Origin: Rheum nobile
Lineage: Eukaryota; Streptophyta; Magnoliopsida; Caryophyllales; Polygonaceae
DNA length: 64,000 bases
Direction of reading: 5' to 3'
Assembly (NCBI GenBank): GCA_027886185.1
Contig: WOAB01000583.1
Span: 62,001-126,000, forward strand
This document shows positions 1-11,310 of this stretch, piece after piece; the first letter of the stretch is position 1, and every line of letters begins with the position of its first letter. The translations under genes and the position numbers were made by a program. The notes under the pieces are model-generated. The model was not told the origin of the DNA. It made no database searches and saw nothing but the letters and a program-made list of their open reading frames with translations.

Positions 1-340
1 TCAAATAATCTCCTAAATATATGGAAACAAAGATATCTTTTATCTTCTCTCTCTAAGATAAAGATCTACCCTAAAACGATCAGCCGCCGCTTATTTAAAT
101 CGCTTTCCATATAAGCGCGGCCTCTGCATACTTCAGTTCCCATGCCAGTTTCCAAAACTGACTTCTTGGTCTACGTTCTCTTTTCTCGAACCTGAGTTCC
201 CTGCTCAACTACACATGTGGAACTATTAGTAGCAAAGTGTTTGTCATCGTCAAAACTAGGAAAACTGAGGAAGGGAACTAGGTAGGGAACTGGAGTTTCA
301 GTTCCCAAAAGTTCACTTCCTAACACAAACACTAAAGCCA
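1..340 (-). repeat. Degraded copia-like LTR fragment
   Basis: This stretch resembles the terminal part of the copia LTR at 4146-5132. Both have runs of gttccc/ggaac words, ATATGGAAAC-type motifs, and a phrase near position 237 (GTGTTTGTCATCGTCAAAAC) that parallels GTGTTTATCATCATCAAAAC near 5087. No clean LTR ends, tract or target duplication is visible, so it is either a truncated LTR cut by the window edge or a diverged relative. The similarity was judged by eye only. Confidence 0.35.
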
Positions 341-1376
341 AAACTCATTATGGCATTGAAGAAGCCTCCTTCAGTGCAATAAATAAGGTATGGGCGGCAA
401 TGGCATTGAAGAGCTTTGTTAAGCCCATTGCCAAGTGATCATTATTGAGCTCCCCTTCCAGGTATCAACAAGTAGAACAAAATGATAATTGGTTGAGATG
501 GAATTCAGAATCAATTTAAACACAAGGAAGACTCAAAATTCTGATAAGAGGATGAAATGTAAAGTGCATAGCAACCAAATTGATAATTGACATTGACAGG
601 TTTTATCATCCTTATCTGGTTAGCAACTAACACATGATAAAATGTCAAGAGTTTGATCCAAAAATCATAACTAGTTATATATCCTTCAAATTGAAACTAC
701 TAGCAAATAGAATATGCTTATACTGTCTATTGGTTCAACATTTTAACATATGGAAACAACCAACTAACAACACTACTGCTGCATATAAAATGCACATAAT
801 GAGATTATTTCCCCATTGATGCATGTATATAGGATGTGCATTTACATATAATTGGATGTGTATTTTTGAACTACATGTACATTTAAGTTAATTAGATATG
901 CATTTTTGAACTACATGTGCATTTGAATTTATTCTGTATGTATTGGAACTTAACAAGATATATGTACATTTCAGATATGATATACGTAGCATGTGATTAT
1001 GTGAATTGGATATAAGTTGATGTGTTTTTGTAAAAGACATAGATGTACATTTATATATAATTAGATGTGCTTTTGAATTTCATAGGATATGTATGGATAT
1101 AACTCGACGCCATTTTGAGTTTATATAAATAAAATAAAATTGGCAGGATAAAAAAAATCCTATCAAAATACAATTCATATGCACGTCCTATAAATTTTAG
1201 TTTATTTTTCAACCATATATGCATTTTAAATATACACTATATGCATTTGAATATAATTATAAAAAAATGTCCGAAAAAATAAAAATTAGCAAATAATTTT
1301 TTTTATATTACTAAAATGTCATCGTGCGGCAAAAGAAACCCACATACATGTGTTCTCAGTTCTCACCAATCAAAGT
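341..1376. other. AT-rich intergenic DNA with degenerate short repeats
   Basis: No gene is recognised here. From about 825 to 1230 the words ATGTGCATTT, ATGTACATTT and TTTTGAACTACATG recur at irregular spacing, which suggests an old, decayed tandem repeat. The one reading frame longer than 60 codons (634-819) has no recognisable domain and is probably chance. Confidence 0.5.
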
Positions 1377-1384
1377 GTTCTCAC

Positions 1385-1936
1385 CAGTGGCAGATCTAGA
1401 ACTTAATCGAAGGGGGCGAGTTTCGTATATTTTTCACTTCATAAATTGATATTTATATAAATATATTAAAATTACAAAAAATATTATATTCACATTTTAA
1501 AAATTGATTAATTCATGCAGTATACTGTATATACTCTATTTTTTATCGTTTTGAAAAATTATTTGAAAATTTTAAGATTTTAATTTTTTTGTTAATAAAA
1601 AATTAAAACATAGAAGGAAAAATAAAAACAAAAGAGAAATAAATATTCTTAATAAACACAAAGATTTTAATAAAACAATTAAAACTCAAATTTTTAACAA
1701 AAGTAGGAAAAAAGGGTTGGGAAAGAGATTTGAACCCATGACCTTTAGCTTTTTCCACACAAATTCCAAGACAAATACCACTAGGCCAATGCATTTTTCT
1801 TGTCATTTACTTATCATTTTATGTATACATAATAAATATTAAAAATTCAAAAAAAGGCTTAACAAAAAATTCGACAATACTATAAGGGATTTACCGGGGG
1901 AAGCGGGGGTTACCGCCCCCTATAGATCTGTCCCTG
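1385..1936. mobile_element. hAT-type MITE with exact 8-bp target duplication
   Basis: A 552-bp non-autonomous element. It starts CAGTGGCAGATCTA and ends TAGATCTGTCCCTG, an imperfect terminal inverted repeat. It is flanked on both sides by the identical 8-mer GTTCTCAC (1377-1384 and 1937-1944). An 8-bp duplication with CAG...CTG ends is the hallmark of hAT transposons. The AT-rich interior encodes no transposase and includes a tRNA-like stretch annotated separately. Confidence 0.85.
1715..1800 (-). other. tRNA-derived (SINE-like) segment inside the hAT MITE
   Basis: On the minus strand a box A-like word TGGCCTAGTGGT (1777-1788) lies about 40 bases upstream of a box B-like word GGGTTCAAATC (1727-1737). 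These are the internal RNA polymerase III promoter boxes of tRNA genes and plant SINEs. The stretch between them does not fold into a good anticodon arm, so it is a relic and not a tRNA gene. Either a SINE head was captured by the MITE or the resemblance is partial. Confidence 0.45.
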
Positions 1937-1944
1937 GTTCTCAC

Positions 1945-2345
1945 CGAATTCTTTGATCTCTTATATGAATAATAGAATAACCTTTTTCTATGGAACAAAA
2001 CAAAATACACATAAAATCCGATCTTGACCAAAAATTTCAAACAATATATATAAATAGATGCGGATCCGATGAGAAAAGGAGCTTAGGTGAGAAATAAGAA
2101 TGAATATGGACCATTTAATCCAATAAAACTAAAGATTCATATTAAAAAGTTAAAAATCGCAAAAAATCGACACAGTCGAATTTTATTTGAAAAAACGCGT
2201 ACTTTTTGGGGAAATATGGACGAGTACATGCACATACATTTTTTTTTATTCGCTAGCATATACAACACAAAAATTACACATTCGGTGATGTTATAATTAT
2301 TTGTACAATTCATAGTAATTTATTAAAAATAAGAATGAATATGGA
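1945..2345. other. AT-rich spacer with a 19-bp direct repeat
   Basis: No gene is seen. The words AAATAAGAATGAATATGGA at 2092-2110 and 2327-2345 are identical direct repeats about 235 bp apart. The second copy abuts the 5' break of the LINE fragment. They could be a target duplication of a lost insertion; no paired element ends support that. Confidence 0.4.
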
Positions 2346-2346
2346 T

Positions 2347-3600
2347 CATTTGGAGTGATACTTGGTTAATGGAGTGTTGTTTGATTGACATGGCTACTGG
2401 GGCAGTGTCGGATGCCCAGAAATTGTTGTATGTGCGGTCCTTTTGGTGTGAGTCGGGTTGGCACTGGGACCTCCTCTCCAATCTTCTCCCCGTCTTGGTG
2501 TTGACTCGCCTTGCTGTTATGGCGGTGTCTTCTAATCCGGATGCGCTTAGCTGGAGCTTGACCCCTAATGGCTTTCACAGTGGCTTCCGCCTATCAATTA
2601 TCCCATGGCTTGCTCTCTGGCGGCTCTGCTGATGGCCTGATCTTTAAAGCTCTGTGGAGGTTGCGCGTTTCTCAACGCGTTCGCGCCTTTATTTGGCTTG
2701 TCATCCATAGCGTGCAAAATTTTAACGAACAAGGAAAGACACAGACGGCACATCTCCTTGTCCAGCAACTGCGTCTTGTGTCCGGCGGTGACGGAGTCGC
2801 TCGACCATATGTTCCGTTGCTGCCCTTCGGTTGCTGTGGTGTGGAGCAGTTGCCCTCTCCCCACTGATGTGGTTGGTTCGTTTCAGGATAACTATGCTAG
2901 CTGGATTAGACAGAACCTGCTGTCTTCTTCCGGCTACGACGGGGGCGTGAGGTTCCTTGGTCTGTTGTGTTTTTCTAGTGCATTGTGATGGATTTGGAAA
3001 TGGCGTAATGACATGGTCTTCTCTGGCTCCTTGTTTCGTGGGAATAAGGCTCGCTTCATTTTGCACTATGCTCGTGAGTACTCAGCGGCGTGGCTTGCCT
3101 CCTTTGTCTCTCATACGCGTCCCATTACACGTGAGTCTCTTGTGTGCTGGGAGAAACCTGCGGGCGGTTGGGTCAAGTTAAATACGGATGGGTCGGTTAA
3201 CGAGGGTCGGTTGGCTTGTGCGGGTGGGGTTCTCCGCGACGTTGATGGGTGTTGGTTGGGAGGTTTTGTTCACAATATTGACTTTTGTTCTGTGCCTGCT
3301 GCTGAGCTCTGGGGCATTTTACAGGGTTCGTGCCTTGCTTGGGAGCACGGTTTCCGCCACGTGATTCTCAAATCTGATTCCAAGTTGGCGGTCTTCCTCC
3401 TTTTCCGGCACCTCAATCGTTGTCACCCTGTATAGCCTGGTTTCTCAATACCAAGGCTTTCTCAAAAGAAATTGACATGTCCAAATCTGTCATATCTTTC
3501 GGGAAGCGAACTCCGTCGCGGACCATTTCGCTTCTCTTGCTTTCTCTTTCCCTCCCTCTTGGTTTTCATATTTTGTCTTACATTCCTTCTAGTGTTAACT
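2347..3600 (+). pseudogene. LINE ORF2 C-terminus (zf-RVT and RNase H), frameshifted
   Basis: Three shifted reading frames together give the usual C-terminal half of plant LINE ORF2. First comes a W-S-D-T-W segment (from about 2350). Then there is a reverse-transcriptase zinc-binding region (about 2640-2900: LWRLRVSQRVRAFIWL, then CVLCPAVTESLDHMFRCCP). Last is an RNase H-like domain (about 3150-3580: WVKLNTDGSVN with the first acidic residue, AELWGILQG, LKSDSKLAV, then HIFREANSVADHFASLA). At least three frame changes and a stop break it, so it is not translatable. Many plant proteins labelled putative ribonuclease H are such LINE remnants. Confidence 0.85.
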
Positions 3601-3621
3601 TTTTTAAATTGGATGATGTTA

Positions 3622-4021
3622 GACCACCCACAATGGTGGTTTTTTAGTATTAAAATATAGTAAGTTTTTTAGCTACAGTGTACTTTTGCTAAAAAACCTT
3701 CTTAAAAGTTTCTTACTAAGAAACTGCTAAAAAACTCATTCAAGCTGAAAAGTTGTATTTTACAGCTATTTTAGTCATTTTCAGCTCAAATTTAATTTTA
3801 TTTATTTTAAAAAATATATCCAATATTCATAATTGATTTTTATCTATCTATAGACACCCACTTTGATATATTTTTTATAAAATTTATAGAGTGAACAAAT
3901 TTGGGTTGAAAAATTATGAGTATGAAAAAAAAAAAAGAATTTTTTAGATGATGTGGCAGAGAGAGAAAGTTGAAAAGTTAGCTAAAAAACTTTGTTAAAA
4001 AACCAACCATTGTGCATGCTC
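3622..4021. mobile_element. PIF/Harbinger (Tourist-like) MITE with TTA target duplication
   Basis: A 400-bp element with inverted ends GACCACCCACAATGGT and, on the other strand, GAGCATGCACAATGGT, each followed by GGTTTTTTA. It is flanked by TTA at 3619-3621 and 4022-4024, the 3-bp target duplication typical of PIF/Harbinger elements. It has no coding capacity and is nested in the LINE 3' UTR, so it is younger than the LINE copy. Confidence 0.8.
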
Positions 4022-4145
4022 TTAGGGGGCGAGTTACCCTCATTTGATTTGCTAAGTAACCCCTATTTATTAAATTTTGAAGAGTACGGTATCTTATTCG
4101 ACAAAAAAAACTATTTTTTTTTTCTGAAAAATAATAATATATATT

Positions 4146-5132
4146 TGTTGAATCGTTAGTGTGTAAATCATGGAACTATCAGACTGTTCCCTGGGCAGCA
4201 GAATTAAGTAAAAGATTCAAAAGTAACAACACAGTTCCCAAACGTGTACTTGTATTAATAAGAGTTGTGCAATCTTACAAGTCTTCCCCCACCTATACCC
4301 TAGGCTAAAGACTTTAAGTGCAATCACCTCTAACAACACAAGAACATAAGAAAACCCTAAGCAATCAAGTACATACCCGTACCTTGCCTTGGATCTCCGA
4401 TCTCAACTCTATAATAAGCTCATTGTAGTCTTCAATGAGATAGCTGAGATACCTTTCCCCAAGGTAAACTCATCTATATATAGTGGTAGAAAAGATCTCT
4501 TACCGAATTACCAAATAGTTAGCAACCCCGCTATATAAGGTAACGGTAAAATTTTTTCTTTCCAACTAAACAATTCAGATCATGAACACATAGTTTCCAT
4601 ATAAAAACTATCCTAAAATACGCTATCTTGCTCTTCTCTCTCCGAGTAGATCTTCAAATATGGTTTCCATATGTAATTGTCTTCTCGTGGGAACAGCTGG
4701 CACTTCCTGCATTCTGCATTGTTCCTTAAATGTTGTTTCCATATATAAAAGTTTCCTTATATGAAATATATGCTCTCTTCATTCTTCATATCCAAGTAAG
4801 ACTCAAAATCTCGTTTCCTTGTATAACCGGGTCAATCTGGGAACAGCTGGAACTTCTATGCGATCCGCATTGTTCCACAAGCGCTGTTTCCATAAATAGA
4901 ACTTTCCTTGTATAGGAACCACGTGCTTCCAGATTTCCAAATTGTTTGAGTAGGCATTGTTCCTTGTTGTCACACTGTTCCAACGTGCTCCTCTGTTTTC
5001 TCTTCTTCATTGCTTTTCCATTGTTCATTTATCCTTTCATAAAACCTGAAACTCATAGGAACAACACAAAATAGTAAAACCAAATGGTGTTTATCATCAT
5101 CAAAACCAGATGGAACTATCAAGGTTCCAACA
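4146..5132 (-). repeat. Copia element 1, 3' LTR
   Basis: The LTR has perfect inverted ends TGTTG...CAACA. It is 987 bp long. Its first 250 bp match 9228-9478 at high identity, including CCTAGGCTAAAGACTTTAAG and CATACCCGTACCTTGCC. A minus-strand polypurine tract lies just inside the element, seen as AATTCCCCCCTTTTT at 5132-5146 on the plus strand. Confidence 0.85.
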
Positions 5133-6552
5133 ATTCCCCCCTTTTTGGTGATGACAAACCCATACAGAAATTGTTCAACTAAAACAGAGCAATAAGCAAA
5201 GTAATATCTATCAACATGTATCTCAGTTCAAATGTATAAGCAAAATTTTATGTCAAAATGAATAATTGCAATTCATACCTCCAAGTTGCATAATCGTTCC
5301 CCCTCAGCACTGGCACCGTCCAGAAATTCACAAGGAATCAGGAACAGCTTAACTATTACCTCTCTAACTGAGTAATCGCAAACAATTTCCACACTTCCCC
5401 CTTTTGGCATCATCAAAAGATCACAAATAACCAGTGGAACAACAATGCATAGCAACAGTTACCAGCAAAGGACAAGTTTATAAATAATGTAGGGAATTGA
5501 TTACAAGCTACCATAGACAGTCAAGCAAACAACCACAAAAGACATAATGCAAATACCAAACAAGATAACATATGATAAATTGAAAAGAAAAGGGTCAGAC
5601 GGGCTAGATAAGAAAAGGTGTCCACTCAAGACTCAGAGTCCTCCTTCCGTTCCTTGGCTTTGTTGTGAAAGTGTTCAAGGAGCAGCGACAAGATATTCTT
5701 AATTTCACGCGGCTCAGCCAACATCTGGCTTTGCATAGAACTGTTCCTTGAAGATCCTTCACCAGGTTTGCGTTTGAGCACTTCGGAAGGTGGCAACGTT
5801 CCCTTATCATCCCCTTGATACTTCATTTTGCTTATGTTCACCATGTCAAGCTCAGTGACCATGGGAACCTCGTCTTCTTCTCTGTAGACCTTCTTTTTCT
5901 TTTCTTTTCTTTTCTTTTTGCAGCAACGTAGTTGTTCCTCTTTGTAGTTCCATCATATCAAAACTTAATATCTCCTTCTCAGCGAAGCAACGTTCCCAAC
6001 ATTGACGTTCTTGTTCACTGTTCCTCCTAATGTTCCAAGTACTGGTATTCTTGTTCACTGTTCCCCCACAGGTCAAGTCCCATCTAGAAGAATCCGAGAC
6101 ACTTGAGTGGATGGAAAGGCTGGTTTGGATATTTTATGGGGTTCACACAAAATAGCAAAGATATATCCAAACAAAAATAGGTAGGGAACAAAGACGATCC
6201 AGATAATTATTCCCAGTAAAATAGGGTAAACAAAGAGAAGTTCATAGGGAACGTTTACTTGGATCCAAGCTAGGGACGGCTGTGCAACCAATTACCATTT
6301 TGGCTTGTAATGAGGGTTCAGATAATCAAATTGGTTGCTTTGGGCTTGAAAGAAGATGTTATCATGTAAAAGTATAGAAAATATAAACAAAAGTAGAAGT
6401 TGCAAGAAGTCATTAATAAAGTGTAACACAAAGCACATAGCAAGATAGATAAACAAACCAATTGCAAGTAACATGTCACATAGCAAGTTGTTCCCTAGTG
6501 TATAAATGATCAATCTAGCCAATCACTGAGGGAATAGTGGATGTGGAGTTCC
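5133..6552 (-). other. Copia element 1, region between RNase H and 3' LTR
   Basis: No conserved domain is recognised. A second polypurine-like phrase characteristic of this kind of plant copia element, encoding LLMMPKGGS, lies near 5397-5420. Short frames at 6073-6522 are rich in hydrophobic segments (for example LLGIIIWIVFVPYLFLFGYI) and resemble membrane spans. The region is AT-rich and the frames are short and broken, so I do not call an envelope-like gene. Confidence 0.5.
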
Positions 6553-7083
6553 TCAATTTAGAGATATCATCCCAAGGAGCATTCGCAAATACTCAAAGGG
6601 TTTTCTATCCAGTGCTTTGGTGAAGATATCTGCAACTTGTTCCTCTGTCCTGCAATGATCCATTCTAATAAAAATTTTCTCAACATTGTCACGAAGAAAA
6701 TGATGACGAATATCAATATGCTTAGTACGTGAATGATGAACAGATATTAATAGCACTAGTATTATCACACAGAATGGGAACAGTGCCAAGAGACATACCA
6801 AAATTCTCCAGTTGTTGTTTGATTCACAATACCTGGGCAGGAACGGTGCAGCAACTACGTACTCAGCTTTGGCGGTGGAATGAACAACATAACTTTGCTT
6901 CTTTGATGCCCAAGAGACAAGACATGGGCCAAGGAACTGTGCCGTCTCTGATGTGCTTTTGCGATTTACTAGGTGATCGGCAAAATCAGCATCAATGAAG
7001 TCCACTGTTCCTTGGATACCAAATGCAGAGATGATTGTTCCCTTTCAAGTACCGCAGGATCCGTTTGACTTTAGTTAGGTGTG
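6553..7083 (-). pseudogene. Copia pol remnant: RT tail and RNase H
   Basis: Read on the minus strand, the remnant starts with the RT-RNase H linker (VKRILRYLKG, about 7075-7045). After a frame change comes the copia RNase H: DFIDADFADHLVNRKSTS, FLGPCLVSWASKKQ, STAKAEYV, then HSRTKHIDIRHHFLRD and the C-terminal QVADIFTKAL. An insertion or degeneration interrupts the middle of the domain. Upstream, up to the gag remnant, only about 170 unrecognised bases remain, so integrase and RT were deleted. Confidence 0.85.
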
Positions 7084-7254
7084 ATCCCTTACGATGTTCC
7101 CTAATTTTCAGCATTTCTTATCTCCAAGGGCAACGGTTCCCTTAGAGTGTTGTTGAAGTGAGGTGAGGTTCTCTAGTTCCCGTCATATGGCATGGGCATG
7201 CTCTATCAATGAACCACCTGTTGTTCCCCCTCACTTCATCCTGCATTTAGAAAG

Positions 7255-9167
7255 TTAGTGTTTCGCGACCCAGGCAAGCTTGGCTTTACCTGGTCGCTTA
7301 GAGACAAAATAATATTCTCTAGGCTTAGCATGACACATATCAGGAACAACATCAAAATCATTCAAGTCAACATCATTACTTCTACTGTTCCTTCGCTGAG
7401 TGTGCTCTTCAGTGAATCTTTGTTTCTTAGCACATTTTCTCACAACATGACCGTTGTTCCCACAATGTCAACAGATCTTATAATAGTCTCCCATGGCATA
7501 TTTGCGGTTTGGGACAGGCATCCTACGTTGTCTGGCTCTAGCAGGGTCAGGTTTGTTAGGTAGGTTCCCTTGGGATTGGATGAGATACATCCTATGGGTA
7601 GGTTGACCTTGGTACCATGCTTGGTCTTCACTCAACCCACTCTCCAAGGTCTTCACACGCTCTTCTAAGTAATGGTTCCTTTCCTTAACGTTCTGAAGTT
7701 CTCTATCTTTTATCTCTCTCATCTCAGGTATGGTCAACTCATGTTCCTCACTCTCTTGTCCCTTTCCTTTATACCCCAACCCATACTTAGGCTCAACAAA
7801 GGTGACCTTTTCCTCTCTAAGTTTTTGCTCAACTAGGATAGAGTGAATTTTTTCGATCTGAGCTTTCATCTGTGATAGGTCCCTAACAGTGCTAAGGGAA
7901 CTATGATCATTGAGAGTAGCAGCACTTTCGACACAAGGAACAACAAAGGAACTAGCAATTTTAGATAGAGACTCATTTAATTCATTGCACTTATCCTCGG
8001 CTTCACTTAGATCATTTTGAGTTTTGAGATTCTCATTATACATGCTCTTAATAAGTGAAATCAAAGACTTTTTATCAAAGGTAATGAGAGATTCAAAGAA
8101 GGTTTCAGGATCTACCTCTTGTTCTTCAACTGGTGACTTGAGGGTCATAGCACACATTCTGTTGTTCCCCCATGACTCTGGTTCGTCTTCATCAGAGTTG
8201 GCACATTCATCTCCCCAGACAGCAATAAAAGCTTTCTTCTTGTCGTTCCCAGAATTGTCACCATTGTTGTCTGAGTTGTTCCCTTTAGGGCACTTATTGG
8301 CATAGTGACCCTTTTCCTTGCAGTTGAAGCAAATAACATCCTTGATGTCTCGTTTCTCATCATTGTTCCCATCATTCCTGAATGATATGCCCTTTCGATA
8401 GAGGGAACGCATGGCCTTGGTGAGAATAACAATTTCTGGATCCATATCATCCAAGTATTCGTCTTTGTTGTCTTCTATCATCTTGACAGCTTTTTCAACC
8501 ATCAAGGCAATGCCTTTAGGTTTGACATACTTGTCTTCATCATCATACTTTTTATTTTTCCAAATACCTCATGAAGTGTGAGTTTGAGGGTATTGGGATT
8601 CTCTTTGAGAATTGCTTTAGTCATCTTGTGTCTTGAAGGAAGTCCATCAATAATGAAAAATATTTTCTCTTTGAGGAGAATTTCGTTATCATCAATATCA
8701 TGAGCAGCGAGTCTGATGGTGATTTCCTCAAATCGAGATTGATAAGAGGAAACAGTCTCACCATCAATCATGGCAAAGTTGTAGAAGTCTTTCTTTGCTT
8801 GGAAACGATCAAGCTCTTTAAGATCCGAACTTCCCATGTACATCTGTTCCAAGGCTGCCCACATATCCTTTGCAGTAGCACAAGAGTGAAGCTTGGATGC
8901 ATCTTCAATGCTGATTGCATTGTTGATGAACATTCGAGCCTTAGAATTCTTCTCTATGATTCTGAAATCATCTGGACTCCAAGGTTTGACTTCTTTGATC
9001 ACGTCTTCAGCCACCTGTTCTTCACCAATTTCAATCACTCTCCAGCATTGATAGTCATTGCTCTTCAACCAGTCAGTGAAGAGATCCTTCAAGTGTTGAA
9101 ACTTTCCACCAACGGGAAGGAACGGTGGTTTGTTGTTCCCAAGCCCAACTTCATGAGTAGAAGCCAT
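7255..9167 (-). pseudogene. Copia gag, broken by frameshift and stop
   Basis: The start is the methionine at 9167 (MASTHEVGLGNNKPPF), which begins a typical plant copia Gag of the DUF4219/UBN2 kind: FTDWLKSNDYQCWRVIE, AKDMWAALEQMY, then VSSYQSRFEEI. A frameshift near 8560 in an A/T homopolymer moves the frame. The frame then runs through a CCHC zinc knuckle (CFNCKEKGHYANKC, about 8320-8280). A second knuckle near 7475-7435 has TGA (7468-7470) in place of its second residue, and the frame then continues to 7255. Gag would coat the RNA genome; this copy is not functional. Confidence 0.85.
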
Positions 9168-9210
9168 TGTTACTTGTGAATATGAAAAGAGACACACAAT
9201 CTAGAGCAAA

Positions 9211-9225
9211 CCTGCTTTGATACCA
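9211..9225 (-). other. Primer-binding site of copia element 1
   Basis: The minus strand reads TGGTATCAAAGCAGG two bases after the LTR end. It is nearly complementary to the 3' end of initiator methionine tRNA, the usual primer of plant copia elements. Confidence 0.75.
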
Positions 9226-9227
9226 AT

Positions 9228-9478
9228 TGTTGAATCGTTAGTGTGTAAATCAGGGAACTATTAGACTGTTCCCTGGGCAACGGAATTAAGTAAAAGATTC
9301 AAAAGTAACAACACGGTTCCTAAACGTGTACTTGTATTAATAAGAGTTGTGCAATCTTACAAGTCTTCTCCCACCTATACCCTAGGCTAAAGACTTTAAG
9401 TGCAATCACCTCTAACAACACAAGAACATAAGAAAACCCTAAGCAATCAAGTACATACCCGTACCTTGCCTTGGATCT
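9228..9478 (-). repeat. Copia element 1, truncated 5' LTR
   Basis: It starts TGTTGAATCGTTAGTGTG, like the 3' LTR at 4146, and stays collinear for about 250 bp up to CCTTGCCTTGGATCT. It then changes to unrelated sequence at 9479. The remaining roughly 735 bp of this LTR are absent, so a deletion or the neighbouring Helitron removed them. Confidence 0.8.
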
Positions 9479-9521
9479 ATGCAATTATGTTTTTTTGGTC
9501 AAAGTATTATATTATAAATAA

Positions 9522-10640
9522 TCTACTATATATCTACTAAAACAAAACTTCAATATGCCACATTTCACCATCACAATAAAAATGCGACATGTTATTTTTT
9601 GAGAATTTCATTTTTTTTTTGTAAATATAAATTTATATTGAAAAAATTTGCATCATAAACCTAAACTAATTCCTAATTTACATACAAATCAATCAAAATA
9701 ATCACTTACTAATTTAGATACAAATCAATCACATAAATAAATTAATCACTTCCTAATTTACACACAAATGAATCACACAAATCAATAACAAAGATTATCA
9801 ATGCAAAACTTCCACAACAATCTACTATATATAAGCTAAACTAAAACCTAACTAAACCACATGTCACCCCTAATCAAATCACCTCATCATTTGTCATGCG
9901 TCATTCTCTCATTTTTTTCACTTTGTTTTAATATATTTAATTACAAAAAAAAAATCTACTTTATATCTACTAAATCAAAACCCTTCTATGCCATATGGCA
10001 TCCCCCTATTAATTAAACACACATCCTCCTTATACCACATGACATCCTTCTATTATTTCTATCACATAACATTTTCTCATTTTTTTAATTCAATATAATA
10101 AATATAAATTAGATTCTCCTATTTCATAAACTAAACATGTCAATAATAATAACGATCTTCAATTTTTTTTTAAAAATTTAGTATAATATTTATATATAAG
10201 ATTATTCTATTTCCAAAACTAAACATGTCAATCAATATCATATAGCTTATATATATATTATCATATTTCCATAATTAAAAAATACTAAATACTAAAAGCA
10301 GAAGTCAAATTCTAAGCATCACCAATAAGTAGTTTAATGAGGGATTATCAACTACATTTAGAAATATGCAATGGATAATATTTCAATTTAGTTACCATGA
10401 AAATATATTTCTATGAATGTATTCTAACATTCCGGAAAGATAAGACTAGGACCCGGAAGTTATACTCGCTAAAAGTAAACTTTATACAAAACAAAGGTGA
10501 AAATGTGCTATAAGTATAATGGTTTATGACCATGTCAATATATTTCATGAAACATATTATTAGTATGCATATTTTTTTTTAAAGTCGTTCAAAGCGCGAA
10601 GTGTAATCTACTGAACAAAACCTTATGTGTCGTCACCACA
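9522..10640 (+). repeat. Repeated Helitron-like 5' ends
   Basis: Four related starts occur: TCTACTATATATCTACTAAA (9522), TCTACTATATATAAGCTAAA (9821), TCTACTTTATATCTACTAAA (9955) and TCTACTGAACAAAACC (10607). Each is preceded by A and is followed, sometimes after further AT-rich sequence, by text about CACATGTCA or CCATATGGCAT and by CATTTTTT runs. A|TC is how Helitron 5' ends look at insertion sites. They may be several truncated copies or duplications of one 5' end. Confidence 0.45.
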
Positions 10641-10881
10641 TTTGATTTGCCTATGTGTCATCACTCATCTAACCATCATCCAACTATTAGAAAAAAAAGA
10701 ATTATCAACGACAAGAGGTGCCAAAAGTTTCGAAAAGATATGAAAAAAAATAAAAATTTACTTTTTCATGTATATAATATGATAGTTTTGATTATAGTAA
10801 GTAATCACAATCAATAAGATAAGTTTTTATTATAGAATCTCAATTTGTATGCGTAGGGATTTTTTAACAGTTTATTTTCCT

Positions 10882-11310
10882 TAGGGGTGTTCATCCGGTC
10901 CGGTCCGATGGACCGGATTTTTCCAAAAGTTCGGACCGGAGACTGGACCGAACCTATTCGGTCCGGTCCAGTTCCGGTCTGGTCTGGTCCTGGACCGGTT
11001 TAGACCGGATTTTATTTAAAAAAATATATTTAAATTCTTATTTAAAATCTATAAAAAAAATATCTAAAAAACATATATACTCCTAACTTATTAAATTAAG
11101 AAAAATATCTATAAAAAAATACATATAAATCTCCAAAAAAACATATAAATTAAAAAAAAAAAATCCGGCCCACCGGTCCGGACCGGTTTTTTTCCGGGTT
11201 TGGACCGGACCGGAACCGGATTAAGGAAATTATCTGGACCGAAGACCGGACCGTATTTTCACCGGTCCGGTCATTTCCGGTCCGGTCCGGTCGAGATTTG
11301 AACAACCCTA
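10882..11310. mobile_element. hAT-type MITE rich in GGTCCGG repeats, copy 1
   Basis: A 429-bp element with ends TAGGGGTGTTCA and TTGAACAACCCTA. It is flanked by the perfect 8-mer ATTTTCCT at 10874-10881 and 11311-11318. Each subterminal part is packed with overlapping GGTCCGGTCCGG and GGACCGGACC words around an AT-only core. A homologous copy in the opposite orientation is at 26860-27264. The 8-bp duplication points to hAT transposase. Confidence 0.88.

Larger units (their letters stand above)
2346..4112 (+). mobile_element. 5'-truncated LINE (L1-like) 3' end
   Basis: This is the 3' part of a plant L1-type retrotransposon: the C-terminal part of ORF2 (zinc-binding and RNase H regions), a 3' UTR, and a short A-run near 4100-4110. 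The 5' two-thirds, including the reverse transcriptase core, is missing, as expected for 5'-truncated LINE copies. A PIF-type MITE (3622-4021) is inserted in the 3' UTR. No LINE target duplication could be matched. Confidence 0.75.
4146..9478 (-). mobile_element. Ty1/copia retrotransposon, internally deleted, 5' LTR truncated
   Basis: A copia element reads on the minus strand. The complete 3' LTR is 4146-5132. The 5' LTR is 9228-9478, where similarity to the 3' LTR stops abruptly. Between them lie a tRNA-iMet-type primer site (9211-9225), gag (9167 to 7255) and only the C-terminal RNase H part of pol (7083-6553). Protease, integrase and nearly all of the reverse transcriptase are missing, which gives the gag to RNase H order expected of copia after a large deletion. 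The 5' LTR truncation removes any target duplication. The element is dead: gag has a frameshift and a stop, and pol is mostly absent. Confidence 0.85.

Noticed and set aside
2092..4112. The 19-bp direct repeat at 2092 and 2327 as the LINE target duplication
   Set aside because: A target duplication should flank both ends of the LINE. No copy follows the A-run near 4110.
6073..6522. Hydrophobic minus-strand frames after copia pol as an envelope-like gene
   Set aside because: The frames are short, T-rich and broken, with no conserved order or signal. Hydrophobicity follows from base composition.
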